Part shown: one piece after another, positions 55,152 to 64,000 of the stretch
Position numbering within the stretch: position 1 is the first letter of the stretch
Layout of the letters: each line of letters opens with the position of its first letter
Source of the DNA: Azolla caroliniana
Taxonomy: Eukaryota; Polypodiophyta
Reading direction: 5' to 3'
Assembly: GCA_043228905.1 (NCBI GenBank)
Contig: JBHGNT010000005.1
Location: 7,812,001-7,876,000, forward strand
DNA length: 64,000 nucleotides
Notes under the pieces: model-generated
Database searches by the model: none
The model's input: only the letters and a program-made list of their open reading frames with translations
What the model was told of the DNA's origin: nothing
Position numbers and translations under genes: made by a program

Positions 55152-55790
55152 ATTTATGAGTGTCACAATAAACCATATACCTATTGCAAACATTCAATGC
55201 AAACCAAAAATGTCTCAAATCAAATTATAGATTGGTATAGAAAGATTTGAGGTCACAAATTTCAAGGAGACATTTCATTTCTTTAGTTTTACTAAATCTG
55301 GTACTCAACCTCGAGAAACTTATCATTGTCTTGCGTATCATGTAGATTTATGCAATCTCAATAAAGATGCTAAACTAAATTTGGAGGTGGTTCGGCCAAT
55401 AATGTGGGGGTTTCCAAAGATATACCATTTATAACACACGTTTCAAAGTGAATAATCCATCCGTTTGGTTAAGGTGTCATGATGAGATTATGTTGCTTAC
55501 TTATTCGAGAATGTGTTGTTAGTATCTGCAATTGTGATATATCCTCTTTTATTAGTTTTTTTCTATTTTGCTATCTCACCAAACAAGTTGTTGTATCCTT
55601 TAGATTTTTCGTATTTGTAAATGTGATTCATTTGTGTAGGTAGTTTTTAGGGTTGTTGCATAGACAGTGGATATAGAATAATATAGAACCACATTTCACA
55701 TTGCAAGCCATTGTTTATTTTTTTATTTTTTTATTATTTAAAAAAATTGTTTTTAAACAATCTTTTCATTTTTAGACCTTATTCTCACAT
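55152..55790. other. 3' flank of the reductase gene, intergenic
   Basis: Includes the probable 3' UTR. No other feature recognised. Confidence 0.4.
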
Positions 55791-55796
55791 TTTAGA

Positions 55797-56386
55797 AACA
55801 TCTTTAAAATTTAAAAAATATTAAATAATGAATTATTTAAAATTTTAAAATTTGACCTAAGTTGAAAACCGAAACCAAACCACAAAACTGTAGTTTTAAT
55901 GGTTTAACGATTTGAAAAAAATTTAACAACTCGGTTTAATTATTTCATGGTTCGGTTCGGTTTAGTTTAGATTTCAAAAAATTAAAACGGTTTGGTTTTG
56001 ACCCTCTCAAACCGAACCGAACCGTTGCCGATTATTAGATGTAGCAATTATGCAAAGAAATGAACTAGACTCAAAGTTTAGGGTTAAGAACATCTTTAAA
56101 ATCTTAAAAAAAATTTAAAATGAAATATTTTTAAAATTTTAAATTTGAGCTAAGTTAAAAACCGAAACTGAACCACGAAACCAGTTTTAATGGTTTAACA
56201 GTTTGAAAATGGTTTTAACAACTCGGTTTAACGGTTTCGTGGTTCAATTCGGTTCTGTTCAAATTTCAAAAACTTAAAACGGTTTGGTTTTGACCCACTC
56301 AAACCAAACCAAACCATTGCCAATTGTTAGATGTAGAAAAAGAATTATGCAAAGAAATGAACTAGACTCAAAGTTTAGGGTTAAGA
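55797..56386. repeat. Tandem duplication of about 292 bp, GGTTCGGTT-rich
   Basis: Unit 1 (from about 55797) and unit 2 (from about 56089) share AACATCTTTAAAAT, AAAACCGAAAC and GGTTCGGTT words, and each ends in a run reading TTATGCAAAGAAATGAACTA (56048 and 56345). The CGGTTCGG vocabulary recalls the hAT MITEs at 4329 and 8658, but the TAGCAATGGG termini are absent. Confidence 0.8.
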
Positions 56387-59300
56387 GTTTGGCTTTTTCA
56401 TTGTATTTACATCTAAACAAAACTCCACATTTATTCAATCTTGCCATTACTATGGAATTAGAGTAAAACAACTTCACATAAATCTTTACATGTGACACAA
56501 GTGATATTGCATGGGTCTTCGAAAGCATGATATTTCGAATTATCCTACTTATATTGAGCATCCTACACTTGGCTTCCAGCTCCTCCCTTAAAGTGACTAT
56601 TCTTTTATGACATAATGTATGGACCGTAGCACCCACTTTGGGGCTTCAAGGATTTTATGGATCAACAATTTCAAAACGATAATAGTTTCCTACCACATTT
56701 GCATTATAGTCACACAATCAACGCATAGCACAAAACCCCACGAAAATCCATGGAGCACATACACAATTATGCATATGTCTGTAAGTGTATAAATTATTTG
56801 TCGTATGACATAGAAATGCTCTAAAGTTATCAATAACAGGTGGTTGCTTTTATGTTTGTCGATTAATAAAACTTAACTCTAGTTAACTTAAGGTGAATAA
56901 ATTTTCATACTCTTTATTTTGGCTTCATTTATTACGTAAGCAAAAGGCCTCATTGCTTAGCTATCTATGTCAAATTGTCATCTTAGAGATCAATTATGAC
57001 TGGCATCAATTTATCAAAACTCGACAAACAAGACAAGAATGTTGCTAGTAGCGTGGGAATAGGAAGGATATTTTGTGTAGTCACAATACCTTGTACATTT
57101 AAAATATTCACAAACATTCAGAAGCGTTCATATCATTTGATCCAACATTTTCTTATTTAGCCATGTTTCATATTTCGTCATTTATGATATATCTAAATCT
57201 AGCGCACATGAGTCATTTGTTATGTGGATCGTGATGGTTGTGTGCTCTCCATGAATGTTGTACTTTGAGAATTATTTTCCTCTCTCTCTAATGGCATAAC
57301 ACCTACATAAAGGGAGGTCATCCTTCAACTTTATAAATTAAATCACAAGTGTATATTGTAGGTGGCTATAATACACAATTCGATACATCCATACAAAAGG
57401 ACATGTTACGAAGGAGTTTAAGTTTTGATATTTACATTGATCATGCAAATAATTTATGATGGTAAAACAATCTCCAAGTAAGATATGAAATGCAAATGCA
57501 TATAATCAATGCACATGTGACATAATGGACAATGCATGATAAGTGAAAAGGACATGAATAGATCTTGTAGTATAGTCGAATGATGACAATCGTAGTGATG
57601 AGAGGGTGGTTACTCACAAGCCATCGAGGTAGATGGAAAGGGAATGAATGGTGAGTACTTGTGAACAAGGTGACAACTGGGAGTATTAAATTTTGGATGG
57701 GATATAGTCTAAATTTTCACGAAAGAATGAGAGAGAGACACCCAACTAATTCTTGAGCTACATTCGACGGGTTGTTAAAAAGAATAGTGACATGTAGAAA
57801 TGTAAAGATGAGTAACGTCCCACACACTTAATGATATATGAAAAAACTCTTTTATTTTCCCACATGATCAAGCCATTGGCCACATGCCATCTAGCCTTTC
57901 CTTATTTGGAGCCTCATAGCAATACCTTTACTAGGTAATGTTTCTTTTTCCCTTTCACATCCAATTCCATCCCTCTTATCAAACTCCTTTCTCACTTTTG
58001 CATTCTTAGTTAACTAGTCATACACACGTAATTGAATTTTGATAAATAATAATAAATCTGAGATGTGATTATTGTTCCTCTCACCAAATATCCATTCCAG
58101 TGACATGGGATGACAACTCCAACGTCATCCCCTAGAAACTTCGCAACCACCCTTATATATATGTCTTCAACATGGATGTGCAACAAAGAAAATAACCACT
58201 TTTCCATTCTCAAAAAATGTGTCCACATTAACAAAGAAGTATAATTTGAAGAAAGTATCCAACATTACGAGGGACTTCAGTTGGGGACTTGATGATCACA
58301 TGTTTTGCTCAAGCATGCTCATAGTGAAACCATATTTATAACTAGGAGCAAATTTCGTTATCCTAGATTAAGCAATATACCTGCATGAGCAACTCTTCTA
58401 AGAAACCAAACCAACATTATAAACAAAATGTGCATCAATATGCATGCTCATGGAAGAAAATCTTTGAGGAAAAAAAAAGGCATACTCATGTTCATGATCT
58501 AGATCAATATTGTGACATTAAATTGACTTCTCTATTTTTTTTCTATTGAGTGAACCTTGCTTTCTTTTTGAGCTATTTCAAACCCATTAAATATACATGA
58601 TTGCTTGGAAGAAGCAGACTGACAACCTTCTCGTATGCTTGTTGGGTGTACAAGAATTATAAAATATTGTGTGGCTCTAAAATGATTCATTATAACTAGG
58701 TAATGCTTTACATCACTCTACAATTAAACATGTGAACATGAAGATGCAAGGCTCAAGACACACATGTATGATGTCCCACAAAGTTTGTAACTAAAAAAGA
58801 ACGATTCTATGTCCTAAAGCAAATTCTAAGGTCGCATCAATTTGTCATTATAGTGACTTTCAATCGGTTATTGAAAAGGAAATAGTTATAGGCACACACA
58901 CGAATGATGATACTCATACAACATATGCATCATCAAGTATGTCCAAAGGTACTTGTTTCGTGCACATAATCAAGAAAGGTTTTAAGTTCAACCGACTACT
59001 TACTATGAGTAAATATAAAATGCAAGCATAAAAGTTTTAGTGATTTGGCATGCATTTACATTACCACATTTATATTATATGCCTACAAACAACGCAAAAA
59101 ATGAAGTTGGAAAGTATAAGCTTTGGAAGAAAAGACAAGTTGTCTCGAAATATTACTATTATCTAACATTTGAAAAATGTGTTACACCCATGTGGCCAAT
59201 AATATTGCATGGTTTCACAACAATTAATGTTGCAATAACTTACACTCTAGGGTAGATGCAAATAATATCTCCAAGAAAAAATCTACATTTATTTTTTTTA

Positions 59301-61640
59301 CTTTTGTTCCAAATCTTATGATGATACAAAGGTTTTTGAAACATATGCATATCCAATCTAAATCTATCATACCATATGTCATAAGGAGAATCTCCAAGGT
59401 TCCTCTCATACAGCTCCACGGTCAATAAATCTTGGTAGAATTCAATTCATTGTTCGTTGCAATTTAGTCTCCATTTATAATTTCATTTCAATAATCATGA
59501 GGATCACGTTGTGTTTATACATGTTGTACTTTCATATCCTTGCTTTTGGACCAAAGAGACTATTCATTAATGATACCGACCGTCTTCTCTTAGAAAACAA
59601 AATATATGACCATACACTATATCGTATACATCTACAATATCAAAGATAGACAAGTGATTGTCTTAGTGTCAGTTTCACTACAATTTATTATGATGAGGAT
59701 TCCACTATTGGGATCATTAACATGCATTGTAGCTCATACTCATAGACCATTTGGGTGTTAAAGAGATAAGAAAAACTCACTTCACATCAACCTTGTACAA
59801 CACTTTCAAACGTTTCATAGGTTCAAATTTGGTATTATGTTGATCCACACCTCAAATCCTAAAAATGAGTGGAGGTCTCTAGCAATTTATATTTCATTGT
59901 TAGTGAGAGAGACAATACTTGAACTTGTCGTTAAAAATATGTATGGTAATTACATATTAGATACATACTTTGGACCACTAAAAAAATGTGTAGCCTCACG
60001 TAACTTGCAGAGTATTTTGAAAGATTTTCAATCTATAGAGACGAAAACGGCACCTAGTGTATTTGTCTCTTATCATTGAGGCTTTGTTTGAGTTTTTTGA
60101 ATGAACTTAATAGCCTTGTAAAGTACTATAAGTGTAGTACGAATTAGTATGATTAGCAACATGATAACGGGTTAAGGATATGTTGGATGAATATGAACGA
60201 TTTGTTTTCTCATCCTATGTTCTATTGAGATACTTGAGATTGACATGTTTAAACCATGCATTTGCACTAACATTCATTGTTGTAATGGATCCATGTCAAA
60301 TGCTTAGTACAAAATACTTTCCCTTCATTCTTTTGTTTACAGTTGGCCCTAGTAACCTAATTTATCAAAACATGGTAAAGTCAAAGGTGAGATCAAGGTT
60401 TGTTAGGATAGTAATTGGCCAGAAGTATTTTGACCTTGCAAAGATCTTGTGGGATTGTAGGGGTTTGAGTGACGGATTAGGTGGCAAACTAGAAAAGGTG
60501 TACACTATATGTGGGTAAACAAACATGCCATTTGTATATACACATAGCCATGTATCAAGAAAGGTAGTTTGGTCATAGCAAGCCAATGATTGTTAGGGTC
60601 GAATAAGGAGGAGGTTGGTTATAGCTTAAAACACAATGAATGGTTGGGATGGAGGGAGAGAAAGGCAGTGTGCATGGGCATAAGATTAAAGCACTAGTTG
60701 TCAGTAGGTAGCTAGGAAAGAGGAGATGGTTTCCAGGGGTGGGAGGGGTATGTGTTTGTGTTGACGGTCACGCGTGCGACGGTGGTGAGTCCAAGGGATC
60801 GATTGAGACGTGAAGGGGGTTGGTTTCCGAAGGGAGGTGCTAGAGGGGAGTTGGGGATGGGTGGAATATGATGGGGATGAGGCGAGAACAGAAGGAAGAG
60901 GCCCCAAAACTAGGGAGGAGCACGTGGTTCGCAAAAGTGTGGGTTTTGTAACCACCGCACTCTTCCTTGCCTTGCCTTGCCTTGCCTTTCCTTTCCTTCT
61001 TTTTTCTATATATCCCTCTCACTCAAGGAAAGGTGGGTAGGGTTTTGGGGAGGAGGGGGAGAGATAACATAACGGCCAAACTCATAATGGTTGCAATAAA
61101 ATAAAATAAAAAGATGGATAAACAAGCAAGCAAACATACATACATACATACATACATACATACATACATGGATGCATAACATACATACCTACATACATAC
61201 ATTATGCAAAGAGAAGGGAGGGGGGAAGTTTTTTAATAAAAACAACATTATGACCAATGAGAAGATGACACGTGGATGACGGGAGATGGATGGCTGACAC
61301 GTGGCCCGAGCAACACGCAGACACGGAGAGAGAGGACAGAGCGTTAGTATGAATGAACCATACGAACCATACCATACCTGCATTCGCATTCGAGAATGTT
61401 TCAATCATTCGAGTATATGATAAAAACACCGTCGAAGTCTTGGTAAATACCATACTTATGTATTCATTATTTATTATAAGGTAAATTGGTTTTAAGGTAA
61501 GGAAGTAAAGGTAAGAAGTGTGAAAAAGAAAGGCATAAGAATGTTTCGATACCAGACGCATTCGTTGGCATTCGTATGAGAGAGAATGGTTGCCAATGCA
61601 TTCGGAAATATTACTTACTATGGAACAGAGCAACTCTACT
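56387..61640. other. Gene-poor intergenic region
   Basis: About 5 kb of AT-rich sequence. No gene, RNA gene or transposon with definable ends could be recognised. Open frames at 56274-56636, 59837-60079 and 60180-60518 show no conserved features. A (CATA)n run at 61135-61200 and a CCTTG run near 60963-60985 are simple repeats. Confidence 0.5.
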
Positions 61641-61645
61641 TCCCG

Positions 61646-61685
61646 TGTGTGTGTGTGTGTGTGTGGATGAGAGGCACAAAAAAGC

Positions 61686-61724
<39 letters not shown>

Positions 61725-61770
61725 CTCTGTTCTCTCTTTCTCTGTCTCTCTCTCTCTCTGTGTACTTTGT
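61646..61770. repeat. (TG)n, (GA)n and (TC)n microsatellites upstream of the kinase
   Basis: TG run at 61645-61664, GA run at 61690-61720, TC run at 61725-61760. They sit in the probable core promoter. Confidence 0.9.
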
Positions 61771-61790
61771 CTTATACCCCCCCACAAATT

Positions 61791-61805
61791 GATATATATA
61801 CATAA
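61791..61805 (+). promoter_or_regulatory. TATA-like box of the kinase gene
   Basis: GATATATATACATAA lies about 125 bp upstream of the start codon, at a usual distance for a plant TATA box with a leader of roughly 90 bp. Confidence 0.45.
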
Positions 61806-61921
61806 GCAGGAAAAGAATTGAAAGGAGAGAGGGCGAGAAACAGAGCAACTCCTTTCTGAACCATCTTTGCTCCGCTTCATCTTGCTCTGTTTCCCTTTAA
61901 ACTCAATATACGGGTGCCGCC

Positions 61922-63571
61922 ATGGCGGACCTCGATTCATCATCATCATCATTTTCTCTTTCTTCTTCTACACGAGAAACAGAGCTGATGATGAAGGAGT
62001 GGATCGATTGCGGCCCACTCGGGGAAGGATCGTTCGCTCGTGTCTCATTGGCTCTGGAGCCCCGAAGCGGCCAATTGTTCGCCGCCAAGTGGACGCCTCG
62101 ATGCTCCTCGGGGGCCCGCGGCCACCCATCTGCCGAGCTTCTCTCGCTGATGAACGAGGCGGAGATCCTCGGGTCTCTCTCGAAGACGAACGATCCCCAT
62201 TCTCCCTTCATCATTCCCCTCTTACGGGCTCCGGAACATTCTACGGCCGCACGATGCCAACAACATTCTTCTTCTTCTTCTTCTTCGATCGAAGAAGCGA
62301 CCGGCCATGGCTCGGAATTCACCCTCTTCCTTCAATTCATGGATTTGGGCTCCCTCCATGACCTTATCCGAAGGGAGGGCGGGAAGCTTCCGGAAGCTCG
62401 GGCGGCATCGATCGCGGGCCCGATCCTTAAGGGTTTGGAGTACCTCCACGCGAACCGGGTCGTGCATTGCGACATCAAGTCCCGCAACATTTTGCTCAAC
62501 TCCAATGGGGAGGTCAAAATCGCCGACTTCGGGGCATCACGAAGATTAGGGTTAGCCGACAATATCTCGCCGGACCCCAATTCTTGCCCTACCTTCCGAG
62601 GTACCCCTCTATGGATGGCACCCGAGGTTCTCCTCGGAATCCAGCAAGGACCCCCTTCTGATATCTGGTCTTTTGGATGTACCCTGGTAGAAATGCTTCA
62701 AGGTAGGCCTCCCTATGGCCATATCTCTAGTTTTGGAGCTGCCCTATTCAAAATTGCTTCTTCTTCTTCTTCTTCTTCATCAGAATCCTCTTCTTCCATC
62801 TTTCCTCCATTGCCGCCCACTATCTCAGCTTGCGCCCGCGATTTCTTGCTTCGATGTCTTCATCCCGACCCCTCATTGCGGTGGACGGCATCCCAACTTC
62901 TTAACCACCCATTCATTTGCAATCATATTGTAACCACCATCCGGGACCGAAAGATGGGCACCGACAGTGCAGATCGAACATCCGATTCTTGTTCCGAATC
63001 CTCGCCCTCGGAGCGCAACCAATCCTCACCGAGAAGCACTCTGCGCTTCGATGACTGCTTGAAATCGTTATCATCATCAGAATCATTAACCATGTTATCG
63101 ATGTCATCGTCTTCGATGGTATCAGAAATGGCTCTATCCTCAGCGAGGTTATCAGTTGACGAATCGGCGGCCGCAAGCATACTTGAACAAGCAGAGAATC
63201 ATGGTGATGATGATGATGATGATGAGGTGCAGAGCATGGATTGTAATGGGGATCAATCATTAAAGAGCTCCAATGGCATGGATTTTAATGGGGATCAATC
63301 ATTAAAGAACTCAAATGGCATGGATTTTAATGGGGATCAATCATTAAAGAGCTCAAATGGCATGGATTTTAAGGGGGATCAATCATTAAACAGCTCAAAT
63401 GGTTGGATTACTGTGAAGACCTCAAAAGGGTGGAGTCAAGAGAGGGCTGTAGAGCCATTCATGGGGACATATGGATCCGAATATTCTCCCCTCAAGATTC
63501 CCTTAAAGAGAGGATCAGAAGTGAGCTTAGAGTCTGCAGCATTCCTTCAGAGCAGTAATAGAAGAAGATGA
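61922..63571 (+). CDS. MAPKKK-like (MEKK-group) serine/threonine protein kinase, single exon
   Basis: 549 aa, no intron. The kinase domain covers about residues 26-330: glycine loop LGEGSFARV (33-41), ATP lysine in FAAKW (K56), catalytic HCDIKSRN (D184, K186, N189), DFG (202-204), and GTPLWMAPEV (227-236), the activation-loop end typical of plant MEKK-like MAPKKKs. D247 and W249 (SDIWSFG) and R319 close the domain. Intronless, short members of this clade (Arabidopsis MAPKKK13-21 type) act in stress and ABA signalling; that role is inferred. The C-terminus is Ser-rich, then acidic, then four imperfect 14-residue repeats (MDFNGDQSLKSSNG) at about residues 438-495, probably a recent expansion. 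The start is in a CCGCCATGG context. Confidence 0.93.
   Translation: MADLDSSSSSFSLSSSTRETELMMKEWIDCGPLGEGSFARVSLALEPRSGQLFAAKWTPRCSSGARGHPSAELLSLMNEAEILGSLSKTNDPHSPFIIPLLRAPEHSTAARCQQHSSSSSSSIEEATGHGSEFTLFLQFMDLGSLHDLIRREGGKLPEARAASIAGPILKGLEYLHANRVVHCDIKSRNILLNSNGEVKIADFGASRRLGLADNISPDPNSCPTFRGTPLWMAPEVLLGIQQGPPSDIWSFGCTLVEMLQGRPPYGHISSFGAALFKIASSSSSSSSESSSSIFPPLPPTISACARDFLLRCLHPDPSLRWTASQLLNHPFICNHIVTTIRDRKMGTDSADRTSDSCSESSPSERNQSSPRSTLRFDDCLKSLSSSESLTMLSMSSSSMVSEMALSSARLSVDESAAASILEQAENHGDDDDDDEVQSMDCNGDQSLKSSNGMDFNGDQSLKNSNGMDFNGDQSLKSSNGMDFKGDQSLNSSNGWITVKTSKGWSQERAVEPFMGTYGSEYSPLKIPLKRGSEVSLESAAFLQSSNRRR
63235..63405 (+). repeat. 42-bp tandem repeat in the kinase gene, four copies
   Basis: Units begin at CATGGATT words spaced 42 bp apart and encode the 14-residue repeats; the copies differ at only a few bases. 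Being a multiple of three, copy changes keep the frame. Confidence 0.9.
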
Positions 63572-64000
63572 GGACCCAAAAGTGAGTTAGATTCATTGGG
63601 ATGCATTGTGATGGTGGATTCATCCAGCATTCTCTTAACTATTTTCCCCCTCCTCTTAACTTCTTTTTGACATGAAAATCATTACCCCCCACCCCTGTTT
63701 CTCTGTCTCTGCCTCTCTGATGGCCTTTTGCCATGTACATAAAATCAAGATCATATACACTGTATATACACACAAAGCAATCCCAATACATTTTGGCTTG
63801 CAATTGGATCCATTTCTCCATTCTGGTGCTTGGAACATATTTATGATCTCCAATTCCTTTTATGGCTGTACATTTCAAATTGTTTTTTTACGCTCTCGGG
63901 GGGTTCTCATTCGTTCGTTCGATCGAATAACTTACGATTTGCATTGCACTATCTTATATAACTATTAACAACTTCAAGAGACATTCGCAATCTCATTGGG
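63572..64000 (+). other. 3' flank of the kinase gene
   Basis: Probable 3' UTR and downstream sequence. No further gene recognised before the window ends. Confidence 0.5.

Noticed and set aside
56274-56636. 120-codon minus-strand frame
   Set aside because: Overlaps the tandem duplication and has no conserved features.
59837-60079. 80-codon plus-strand frame
   Set aside because: No motif, no flanking splice signals, surrounding frames closed.
61867-62361. Second plus-strand frame overlapping the kinase 5' part
   Set aside because: Out of frame with the clear kinase domain; a shadow.
1-64000. CRISPR arrays, bacterial operons, tRNA or rRNA genes
   Set aside because: No direct-repeat/spacer pattern, and no tRNA or rRNA sequence was recognised by eye; the sequence is eukaryotic nuclear DNA.

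Overview
This window is nuclear DNA of a flowering plant. The evidence is intron-containing plant-type genes with GT..AG splice sites, a plastid-type BADC (biotin/lipoyl attachment domain) gene, a plant MAPKKK-like kinase, a plant CCR/DFR-like reductase, and a dense load of plant transposons (Ty1-copia, Ty3-gypsy Tat-like and chromodomain elements, a LINE, hAT and TA-target MITEs). I could not fix the species.

Layout. 1-4033: 3' half of a decayed Ty1-copia element ending in a 3' LTR that itself carries an AT-rich TIR element. 4329-9153: two related hAT MITEs, LTR-like and GGGACAA-rich repeats, and a diverged direct duplication. 9648-11228 (-): a two-exon RINGv (RING-CH) membrane protein gene. 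12131-14182: nothing recognisable apart from a weak SINE-like stretch. 14188-14717: a solo LTR or TRIM with a perfect 5-bp target duplication. 15425-18978 (-): a nine-exon BADC gene, a non-biotinylated relative of the acetyl-CoA carboxylase biotin carrier. 19000-22500: low-complexity repeats and orphan exon-like pieces. 22560-24120 (+): remnant of a chromodomain gypsy element. 24567-38262 (-): a Tat-like gypsy element riddled with nonsense codons, its protease split at 30185-35540 by an intact, nearly pristine Ty1-copia element (5-bp target duplication CCATG). 38263-40433 (-): gag and 5' LTR of another gypsy copy. 40434-45830 (-): a LINE. 46500-50641: a TA-flanked element with 21-bp TIRs that holds a deleted chromodomain gypsy element (46882-50233). 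50642-53370: tandem duplications and hairpins. 53371-55151 (+): a six-exon CCR/TKPR-like reductase. 55152-61900: a tandemly duplicated repeat and gene-poor DNA. 61922-63571 (+): a single-exon MAPKKK-like kinase.

How it works together. Four host genes can be supported (RINGv protein, BADC, reductase, kinase). They are unrelated in role and lie as islands between transposon blocks; nothing suggests a gene cluster. Nesting gives a relative age order: the Tat-like element is old and has decayed mostly by changes that fit C-to-T transitions, while the copia element inside it has LTRs differing by about two substitutions and one 28-bp repeat unit. I found no convincing new biological system. The most unusual items are the nonsense-only decay of the Tat element with its large third ORF, the roughly 190-bp tandem array inside a BADC intron, the inverted LTR end in the 46882-50233 element, and a 24-bp perfect-stem hairpin at 51507-51557.
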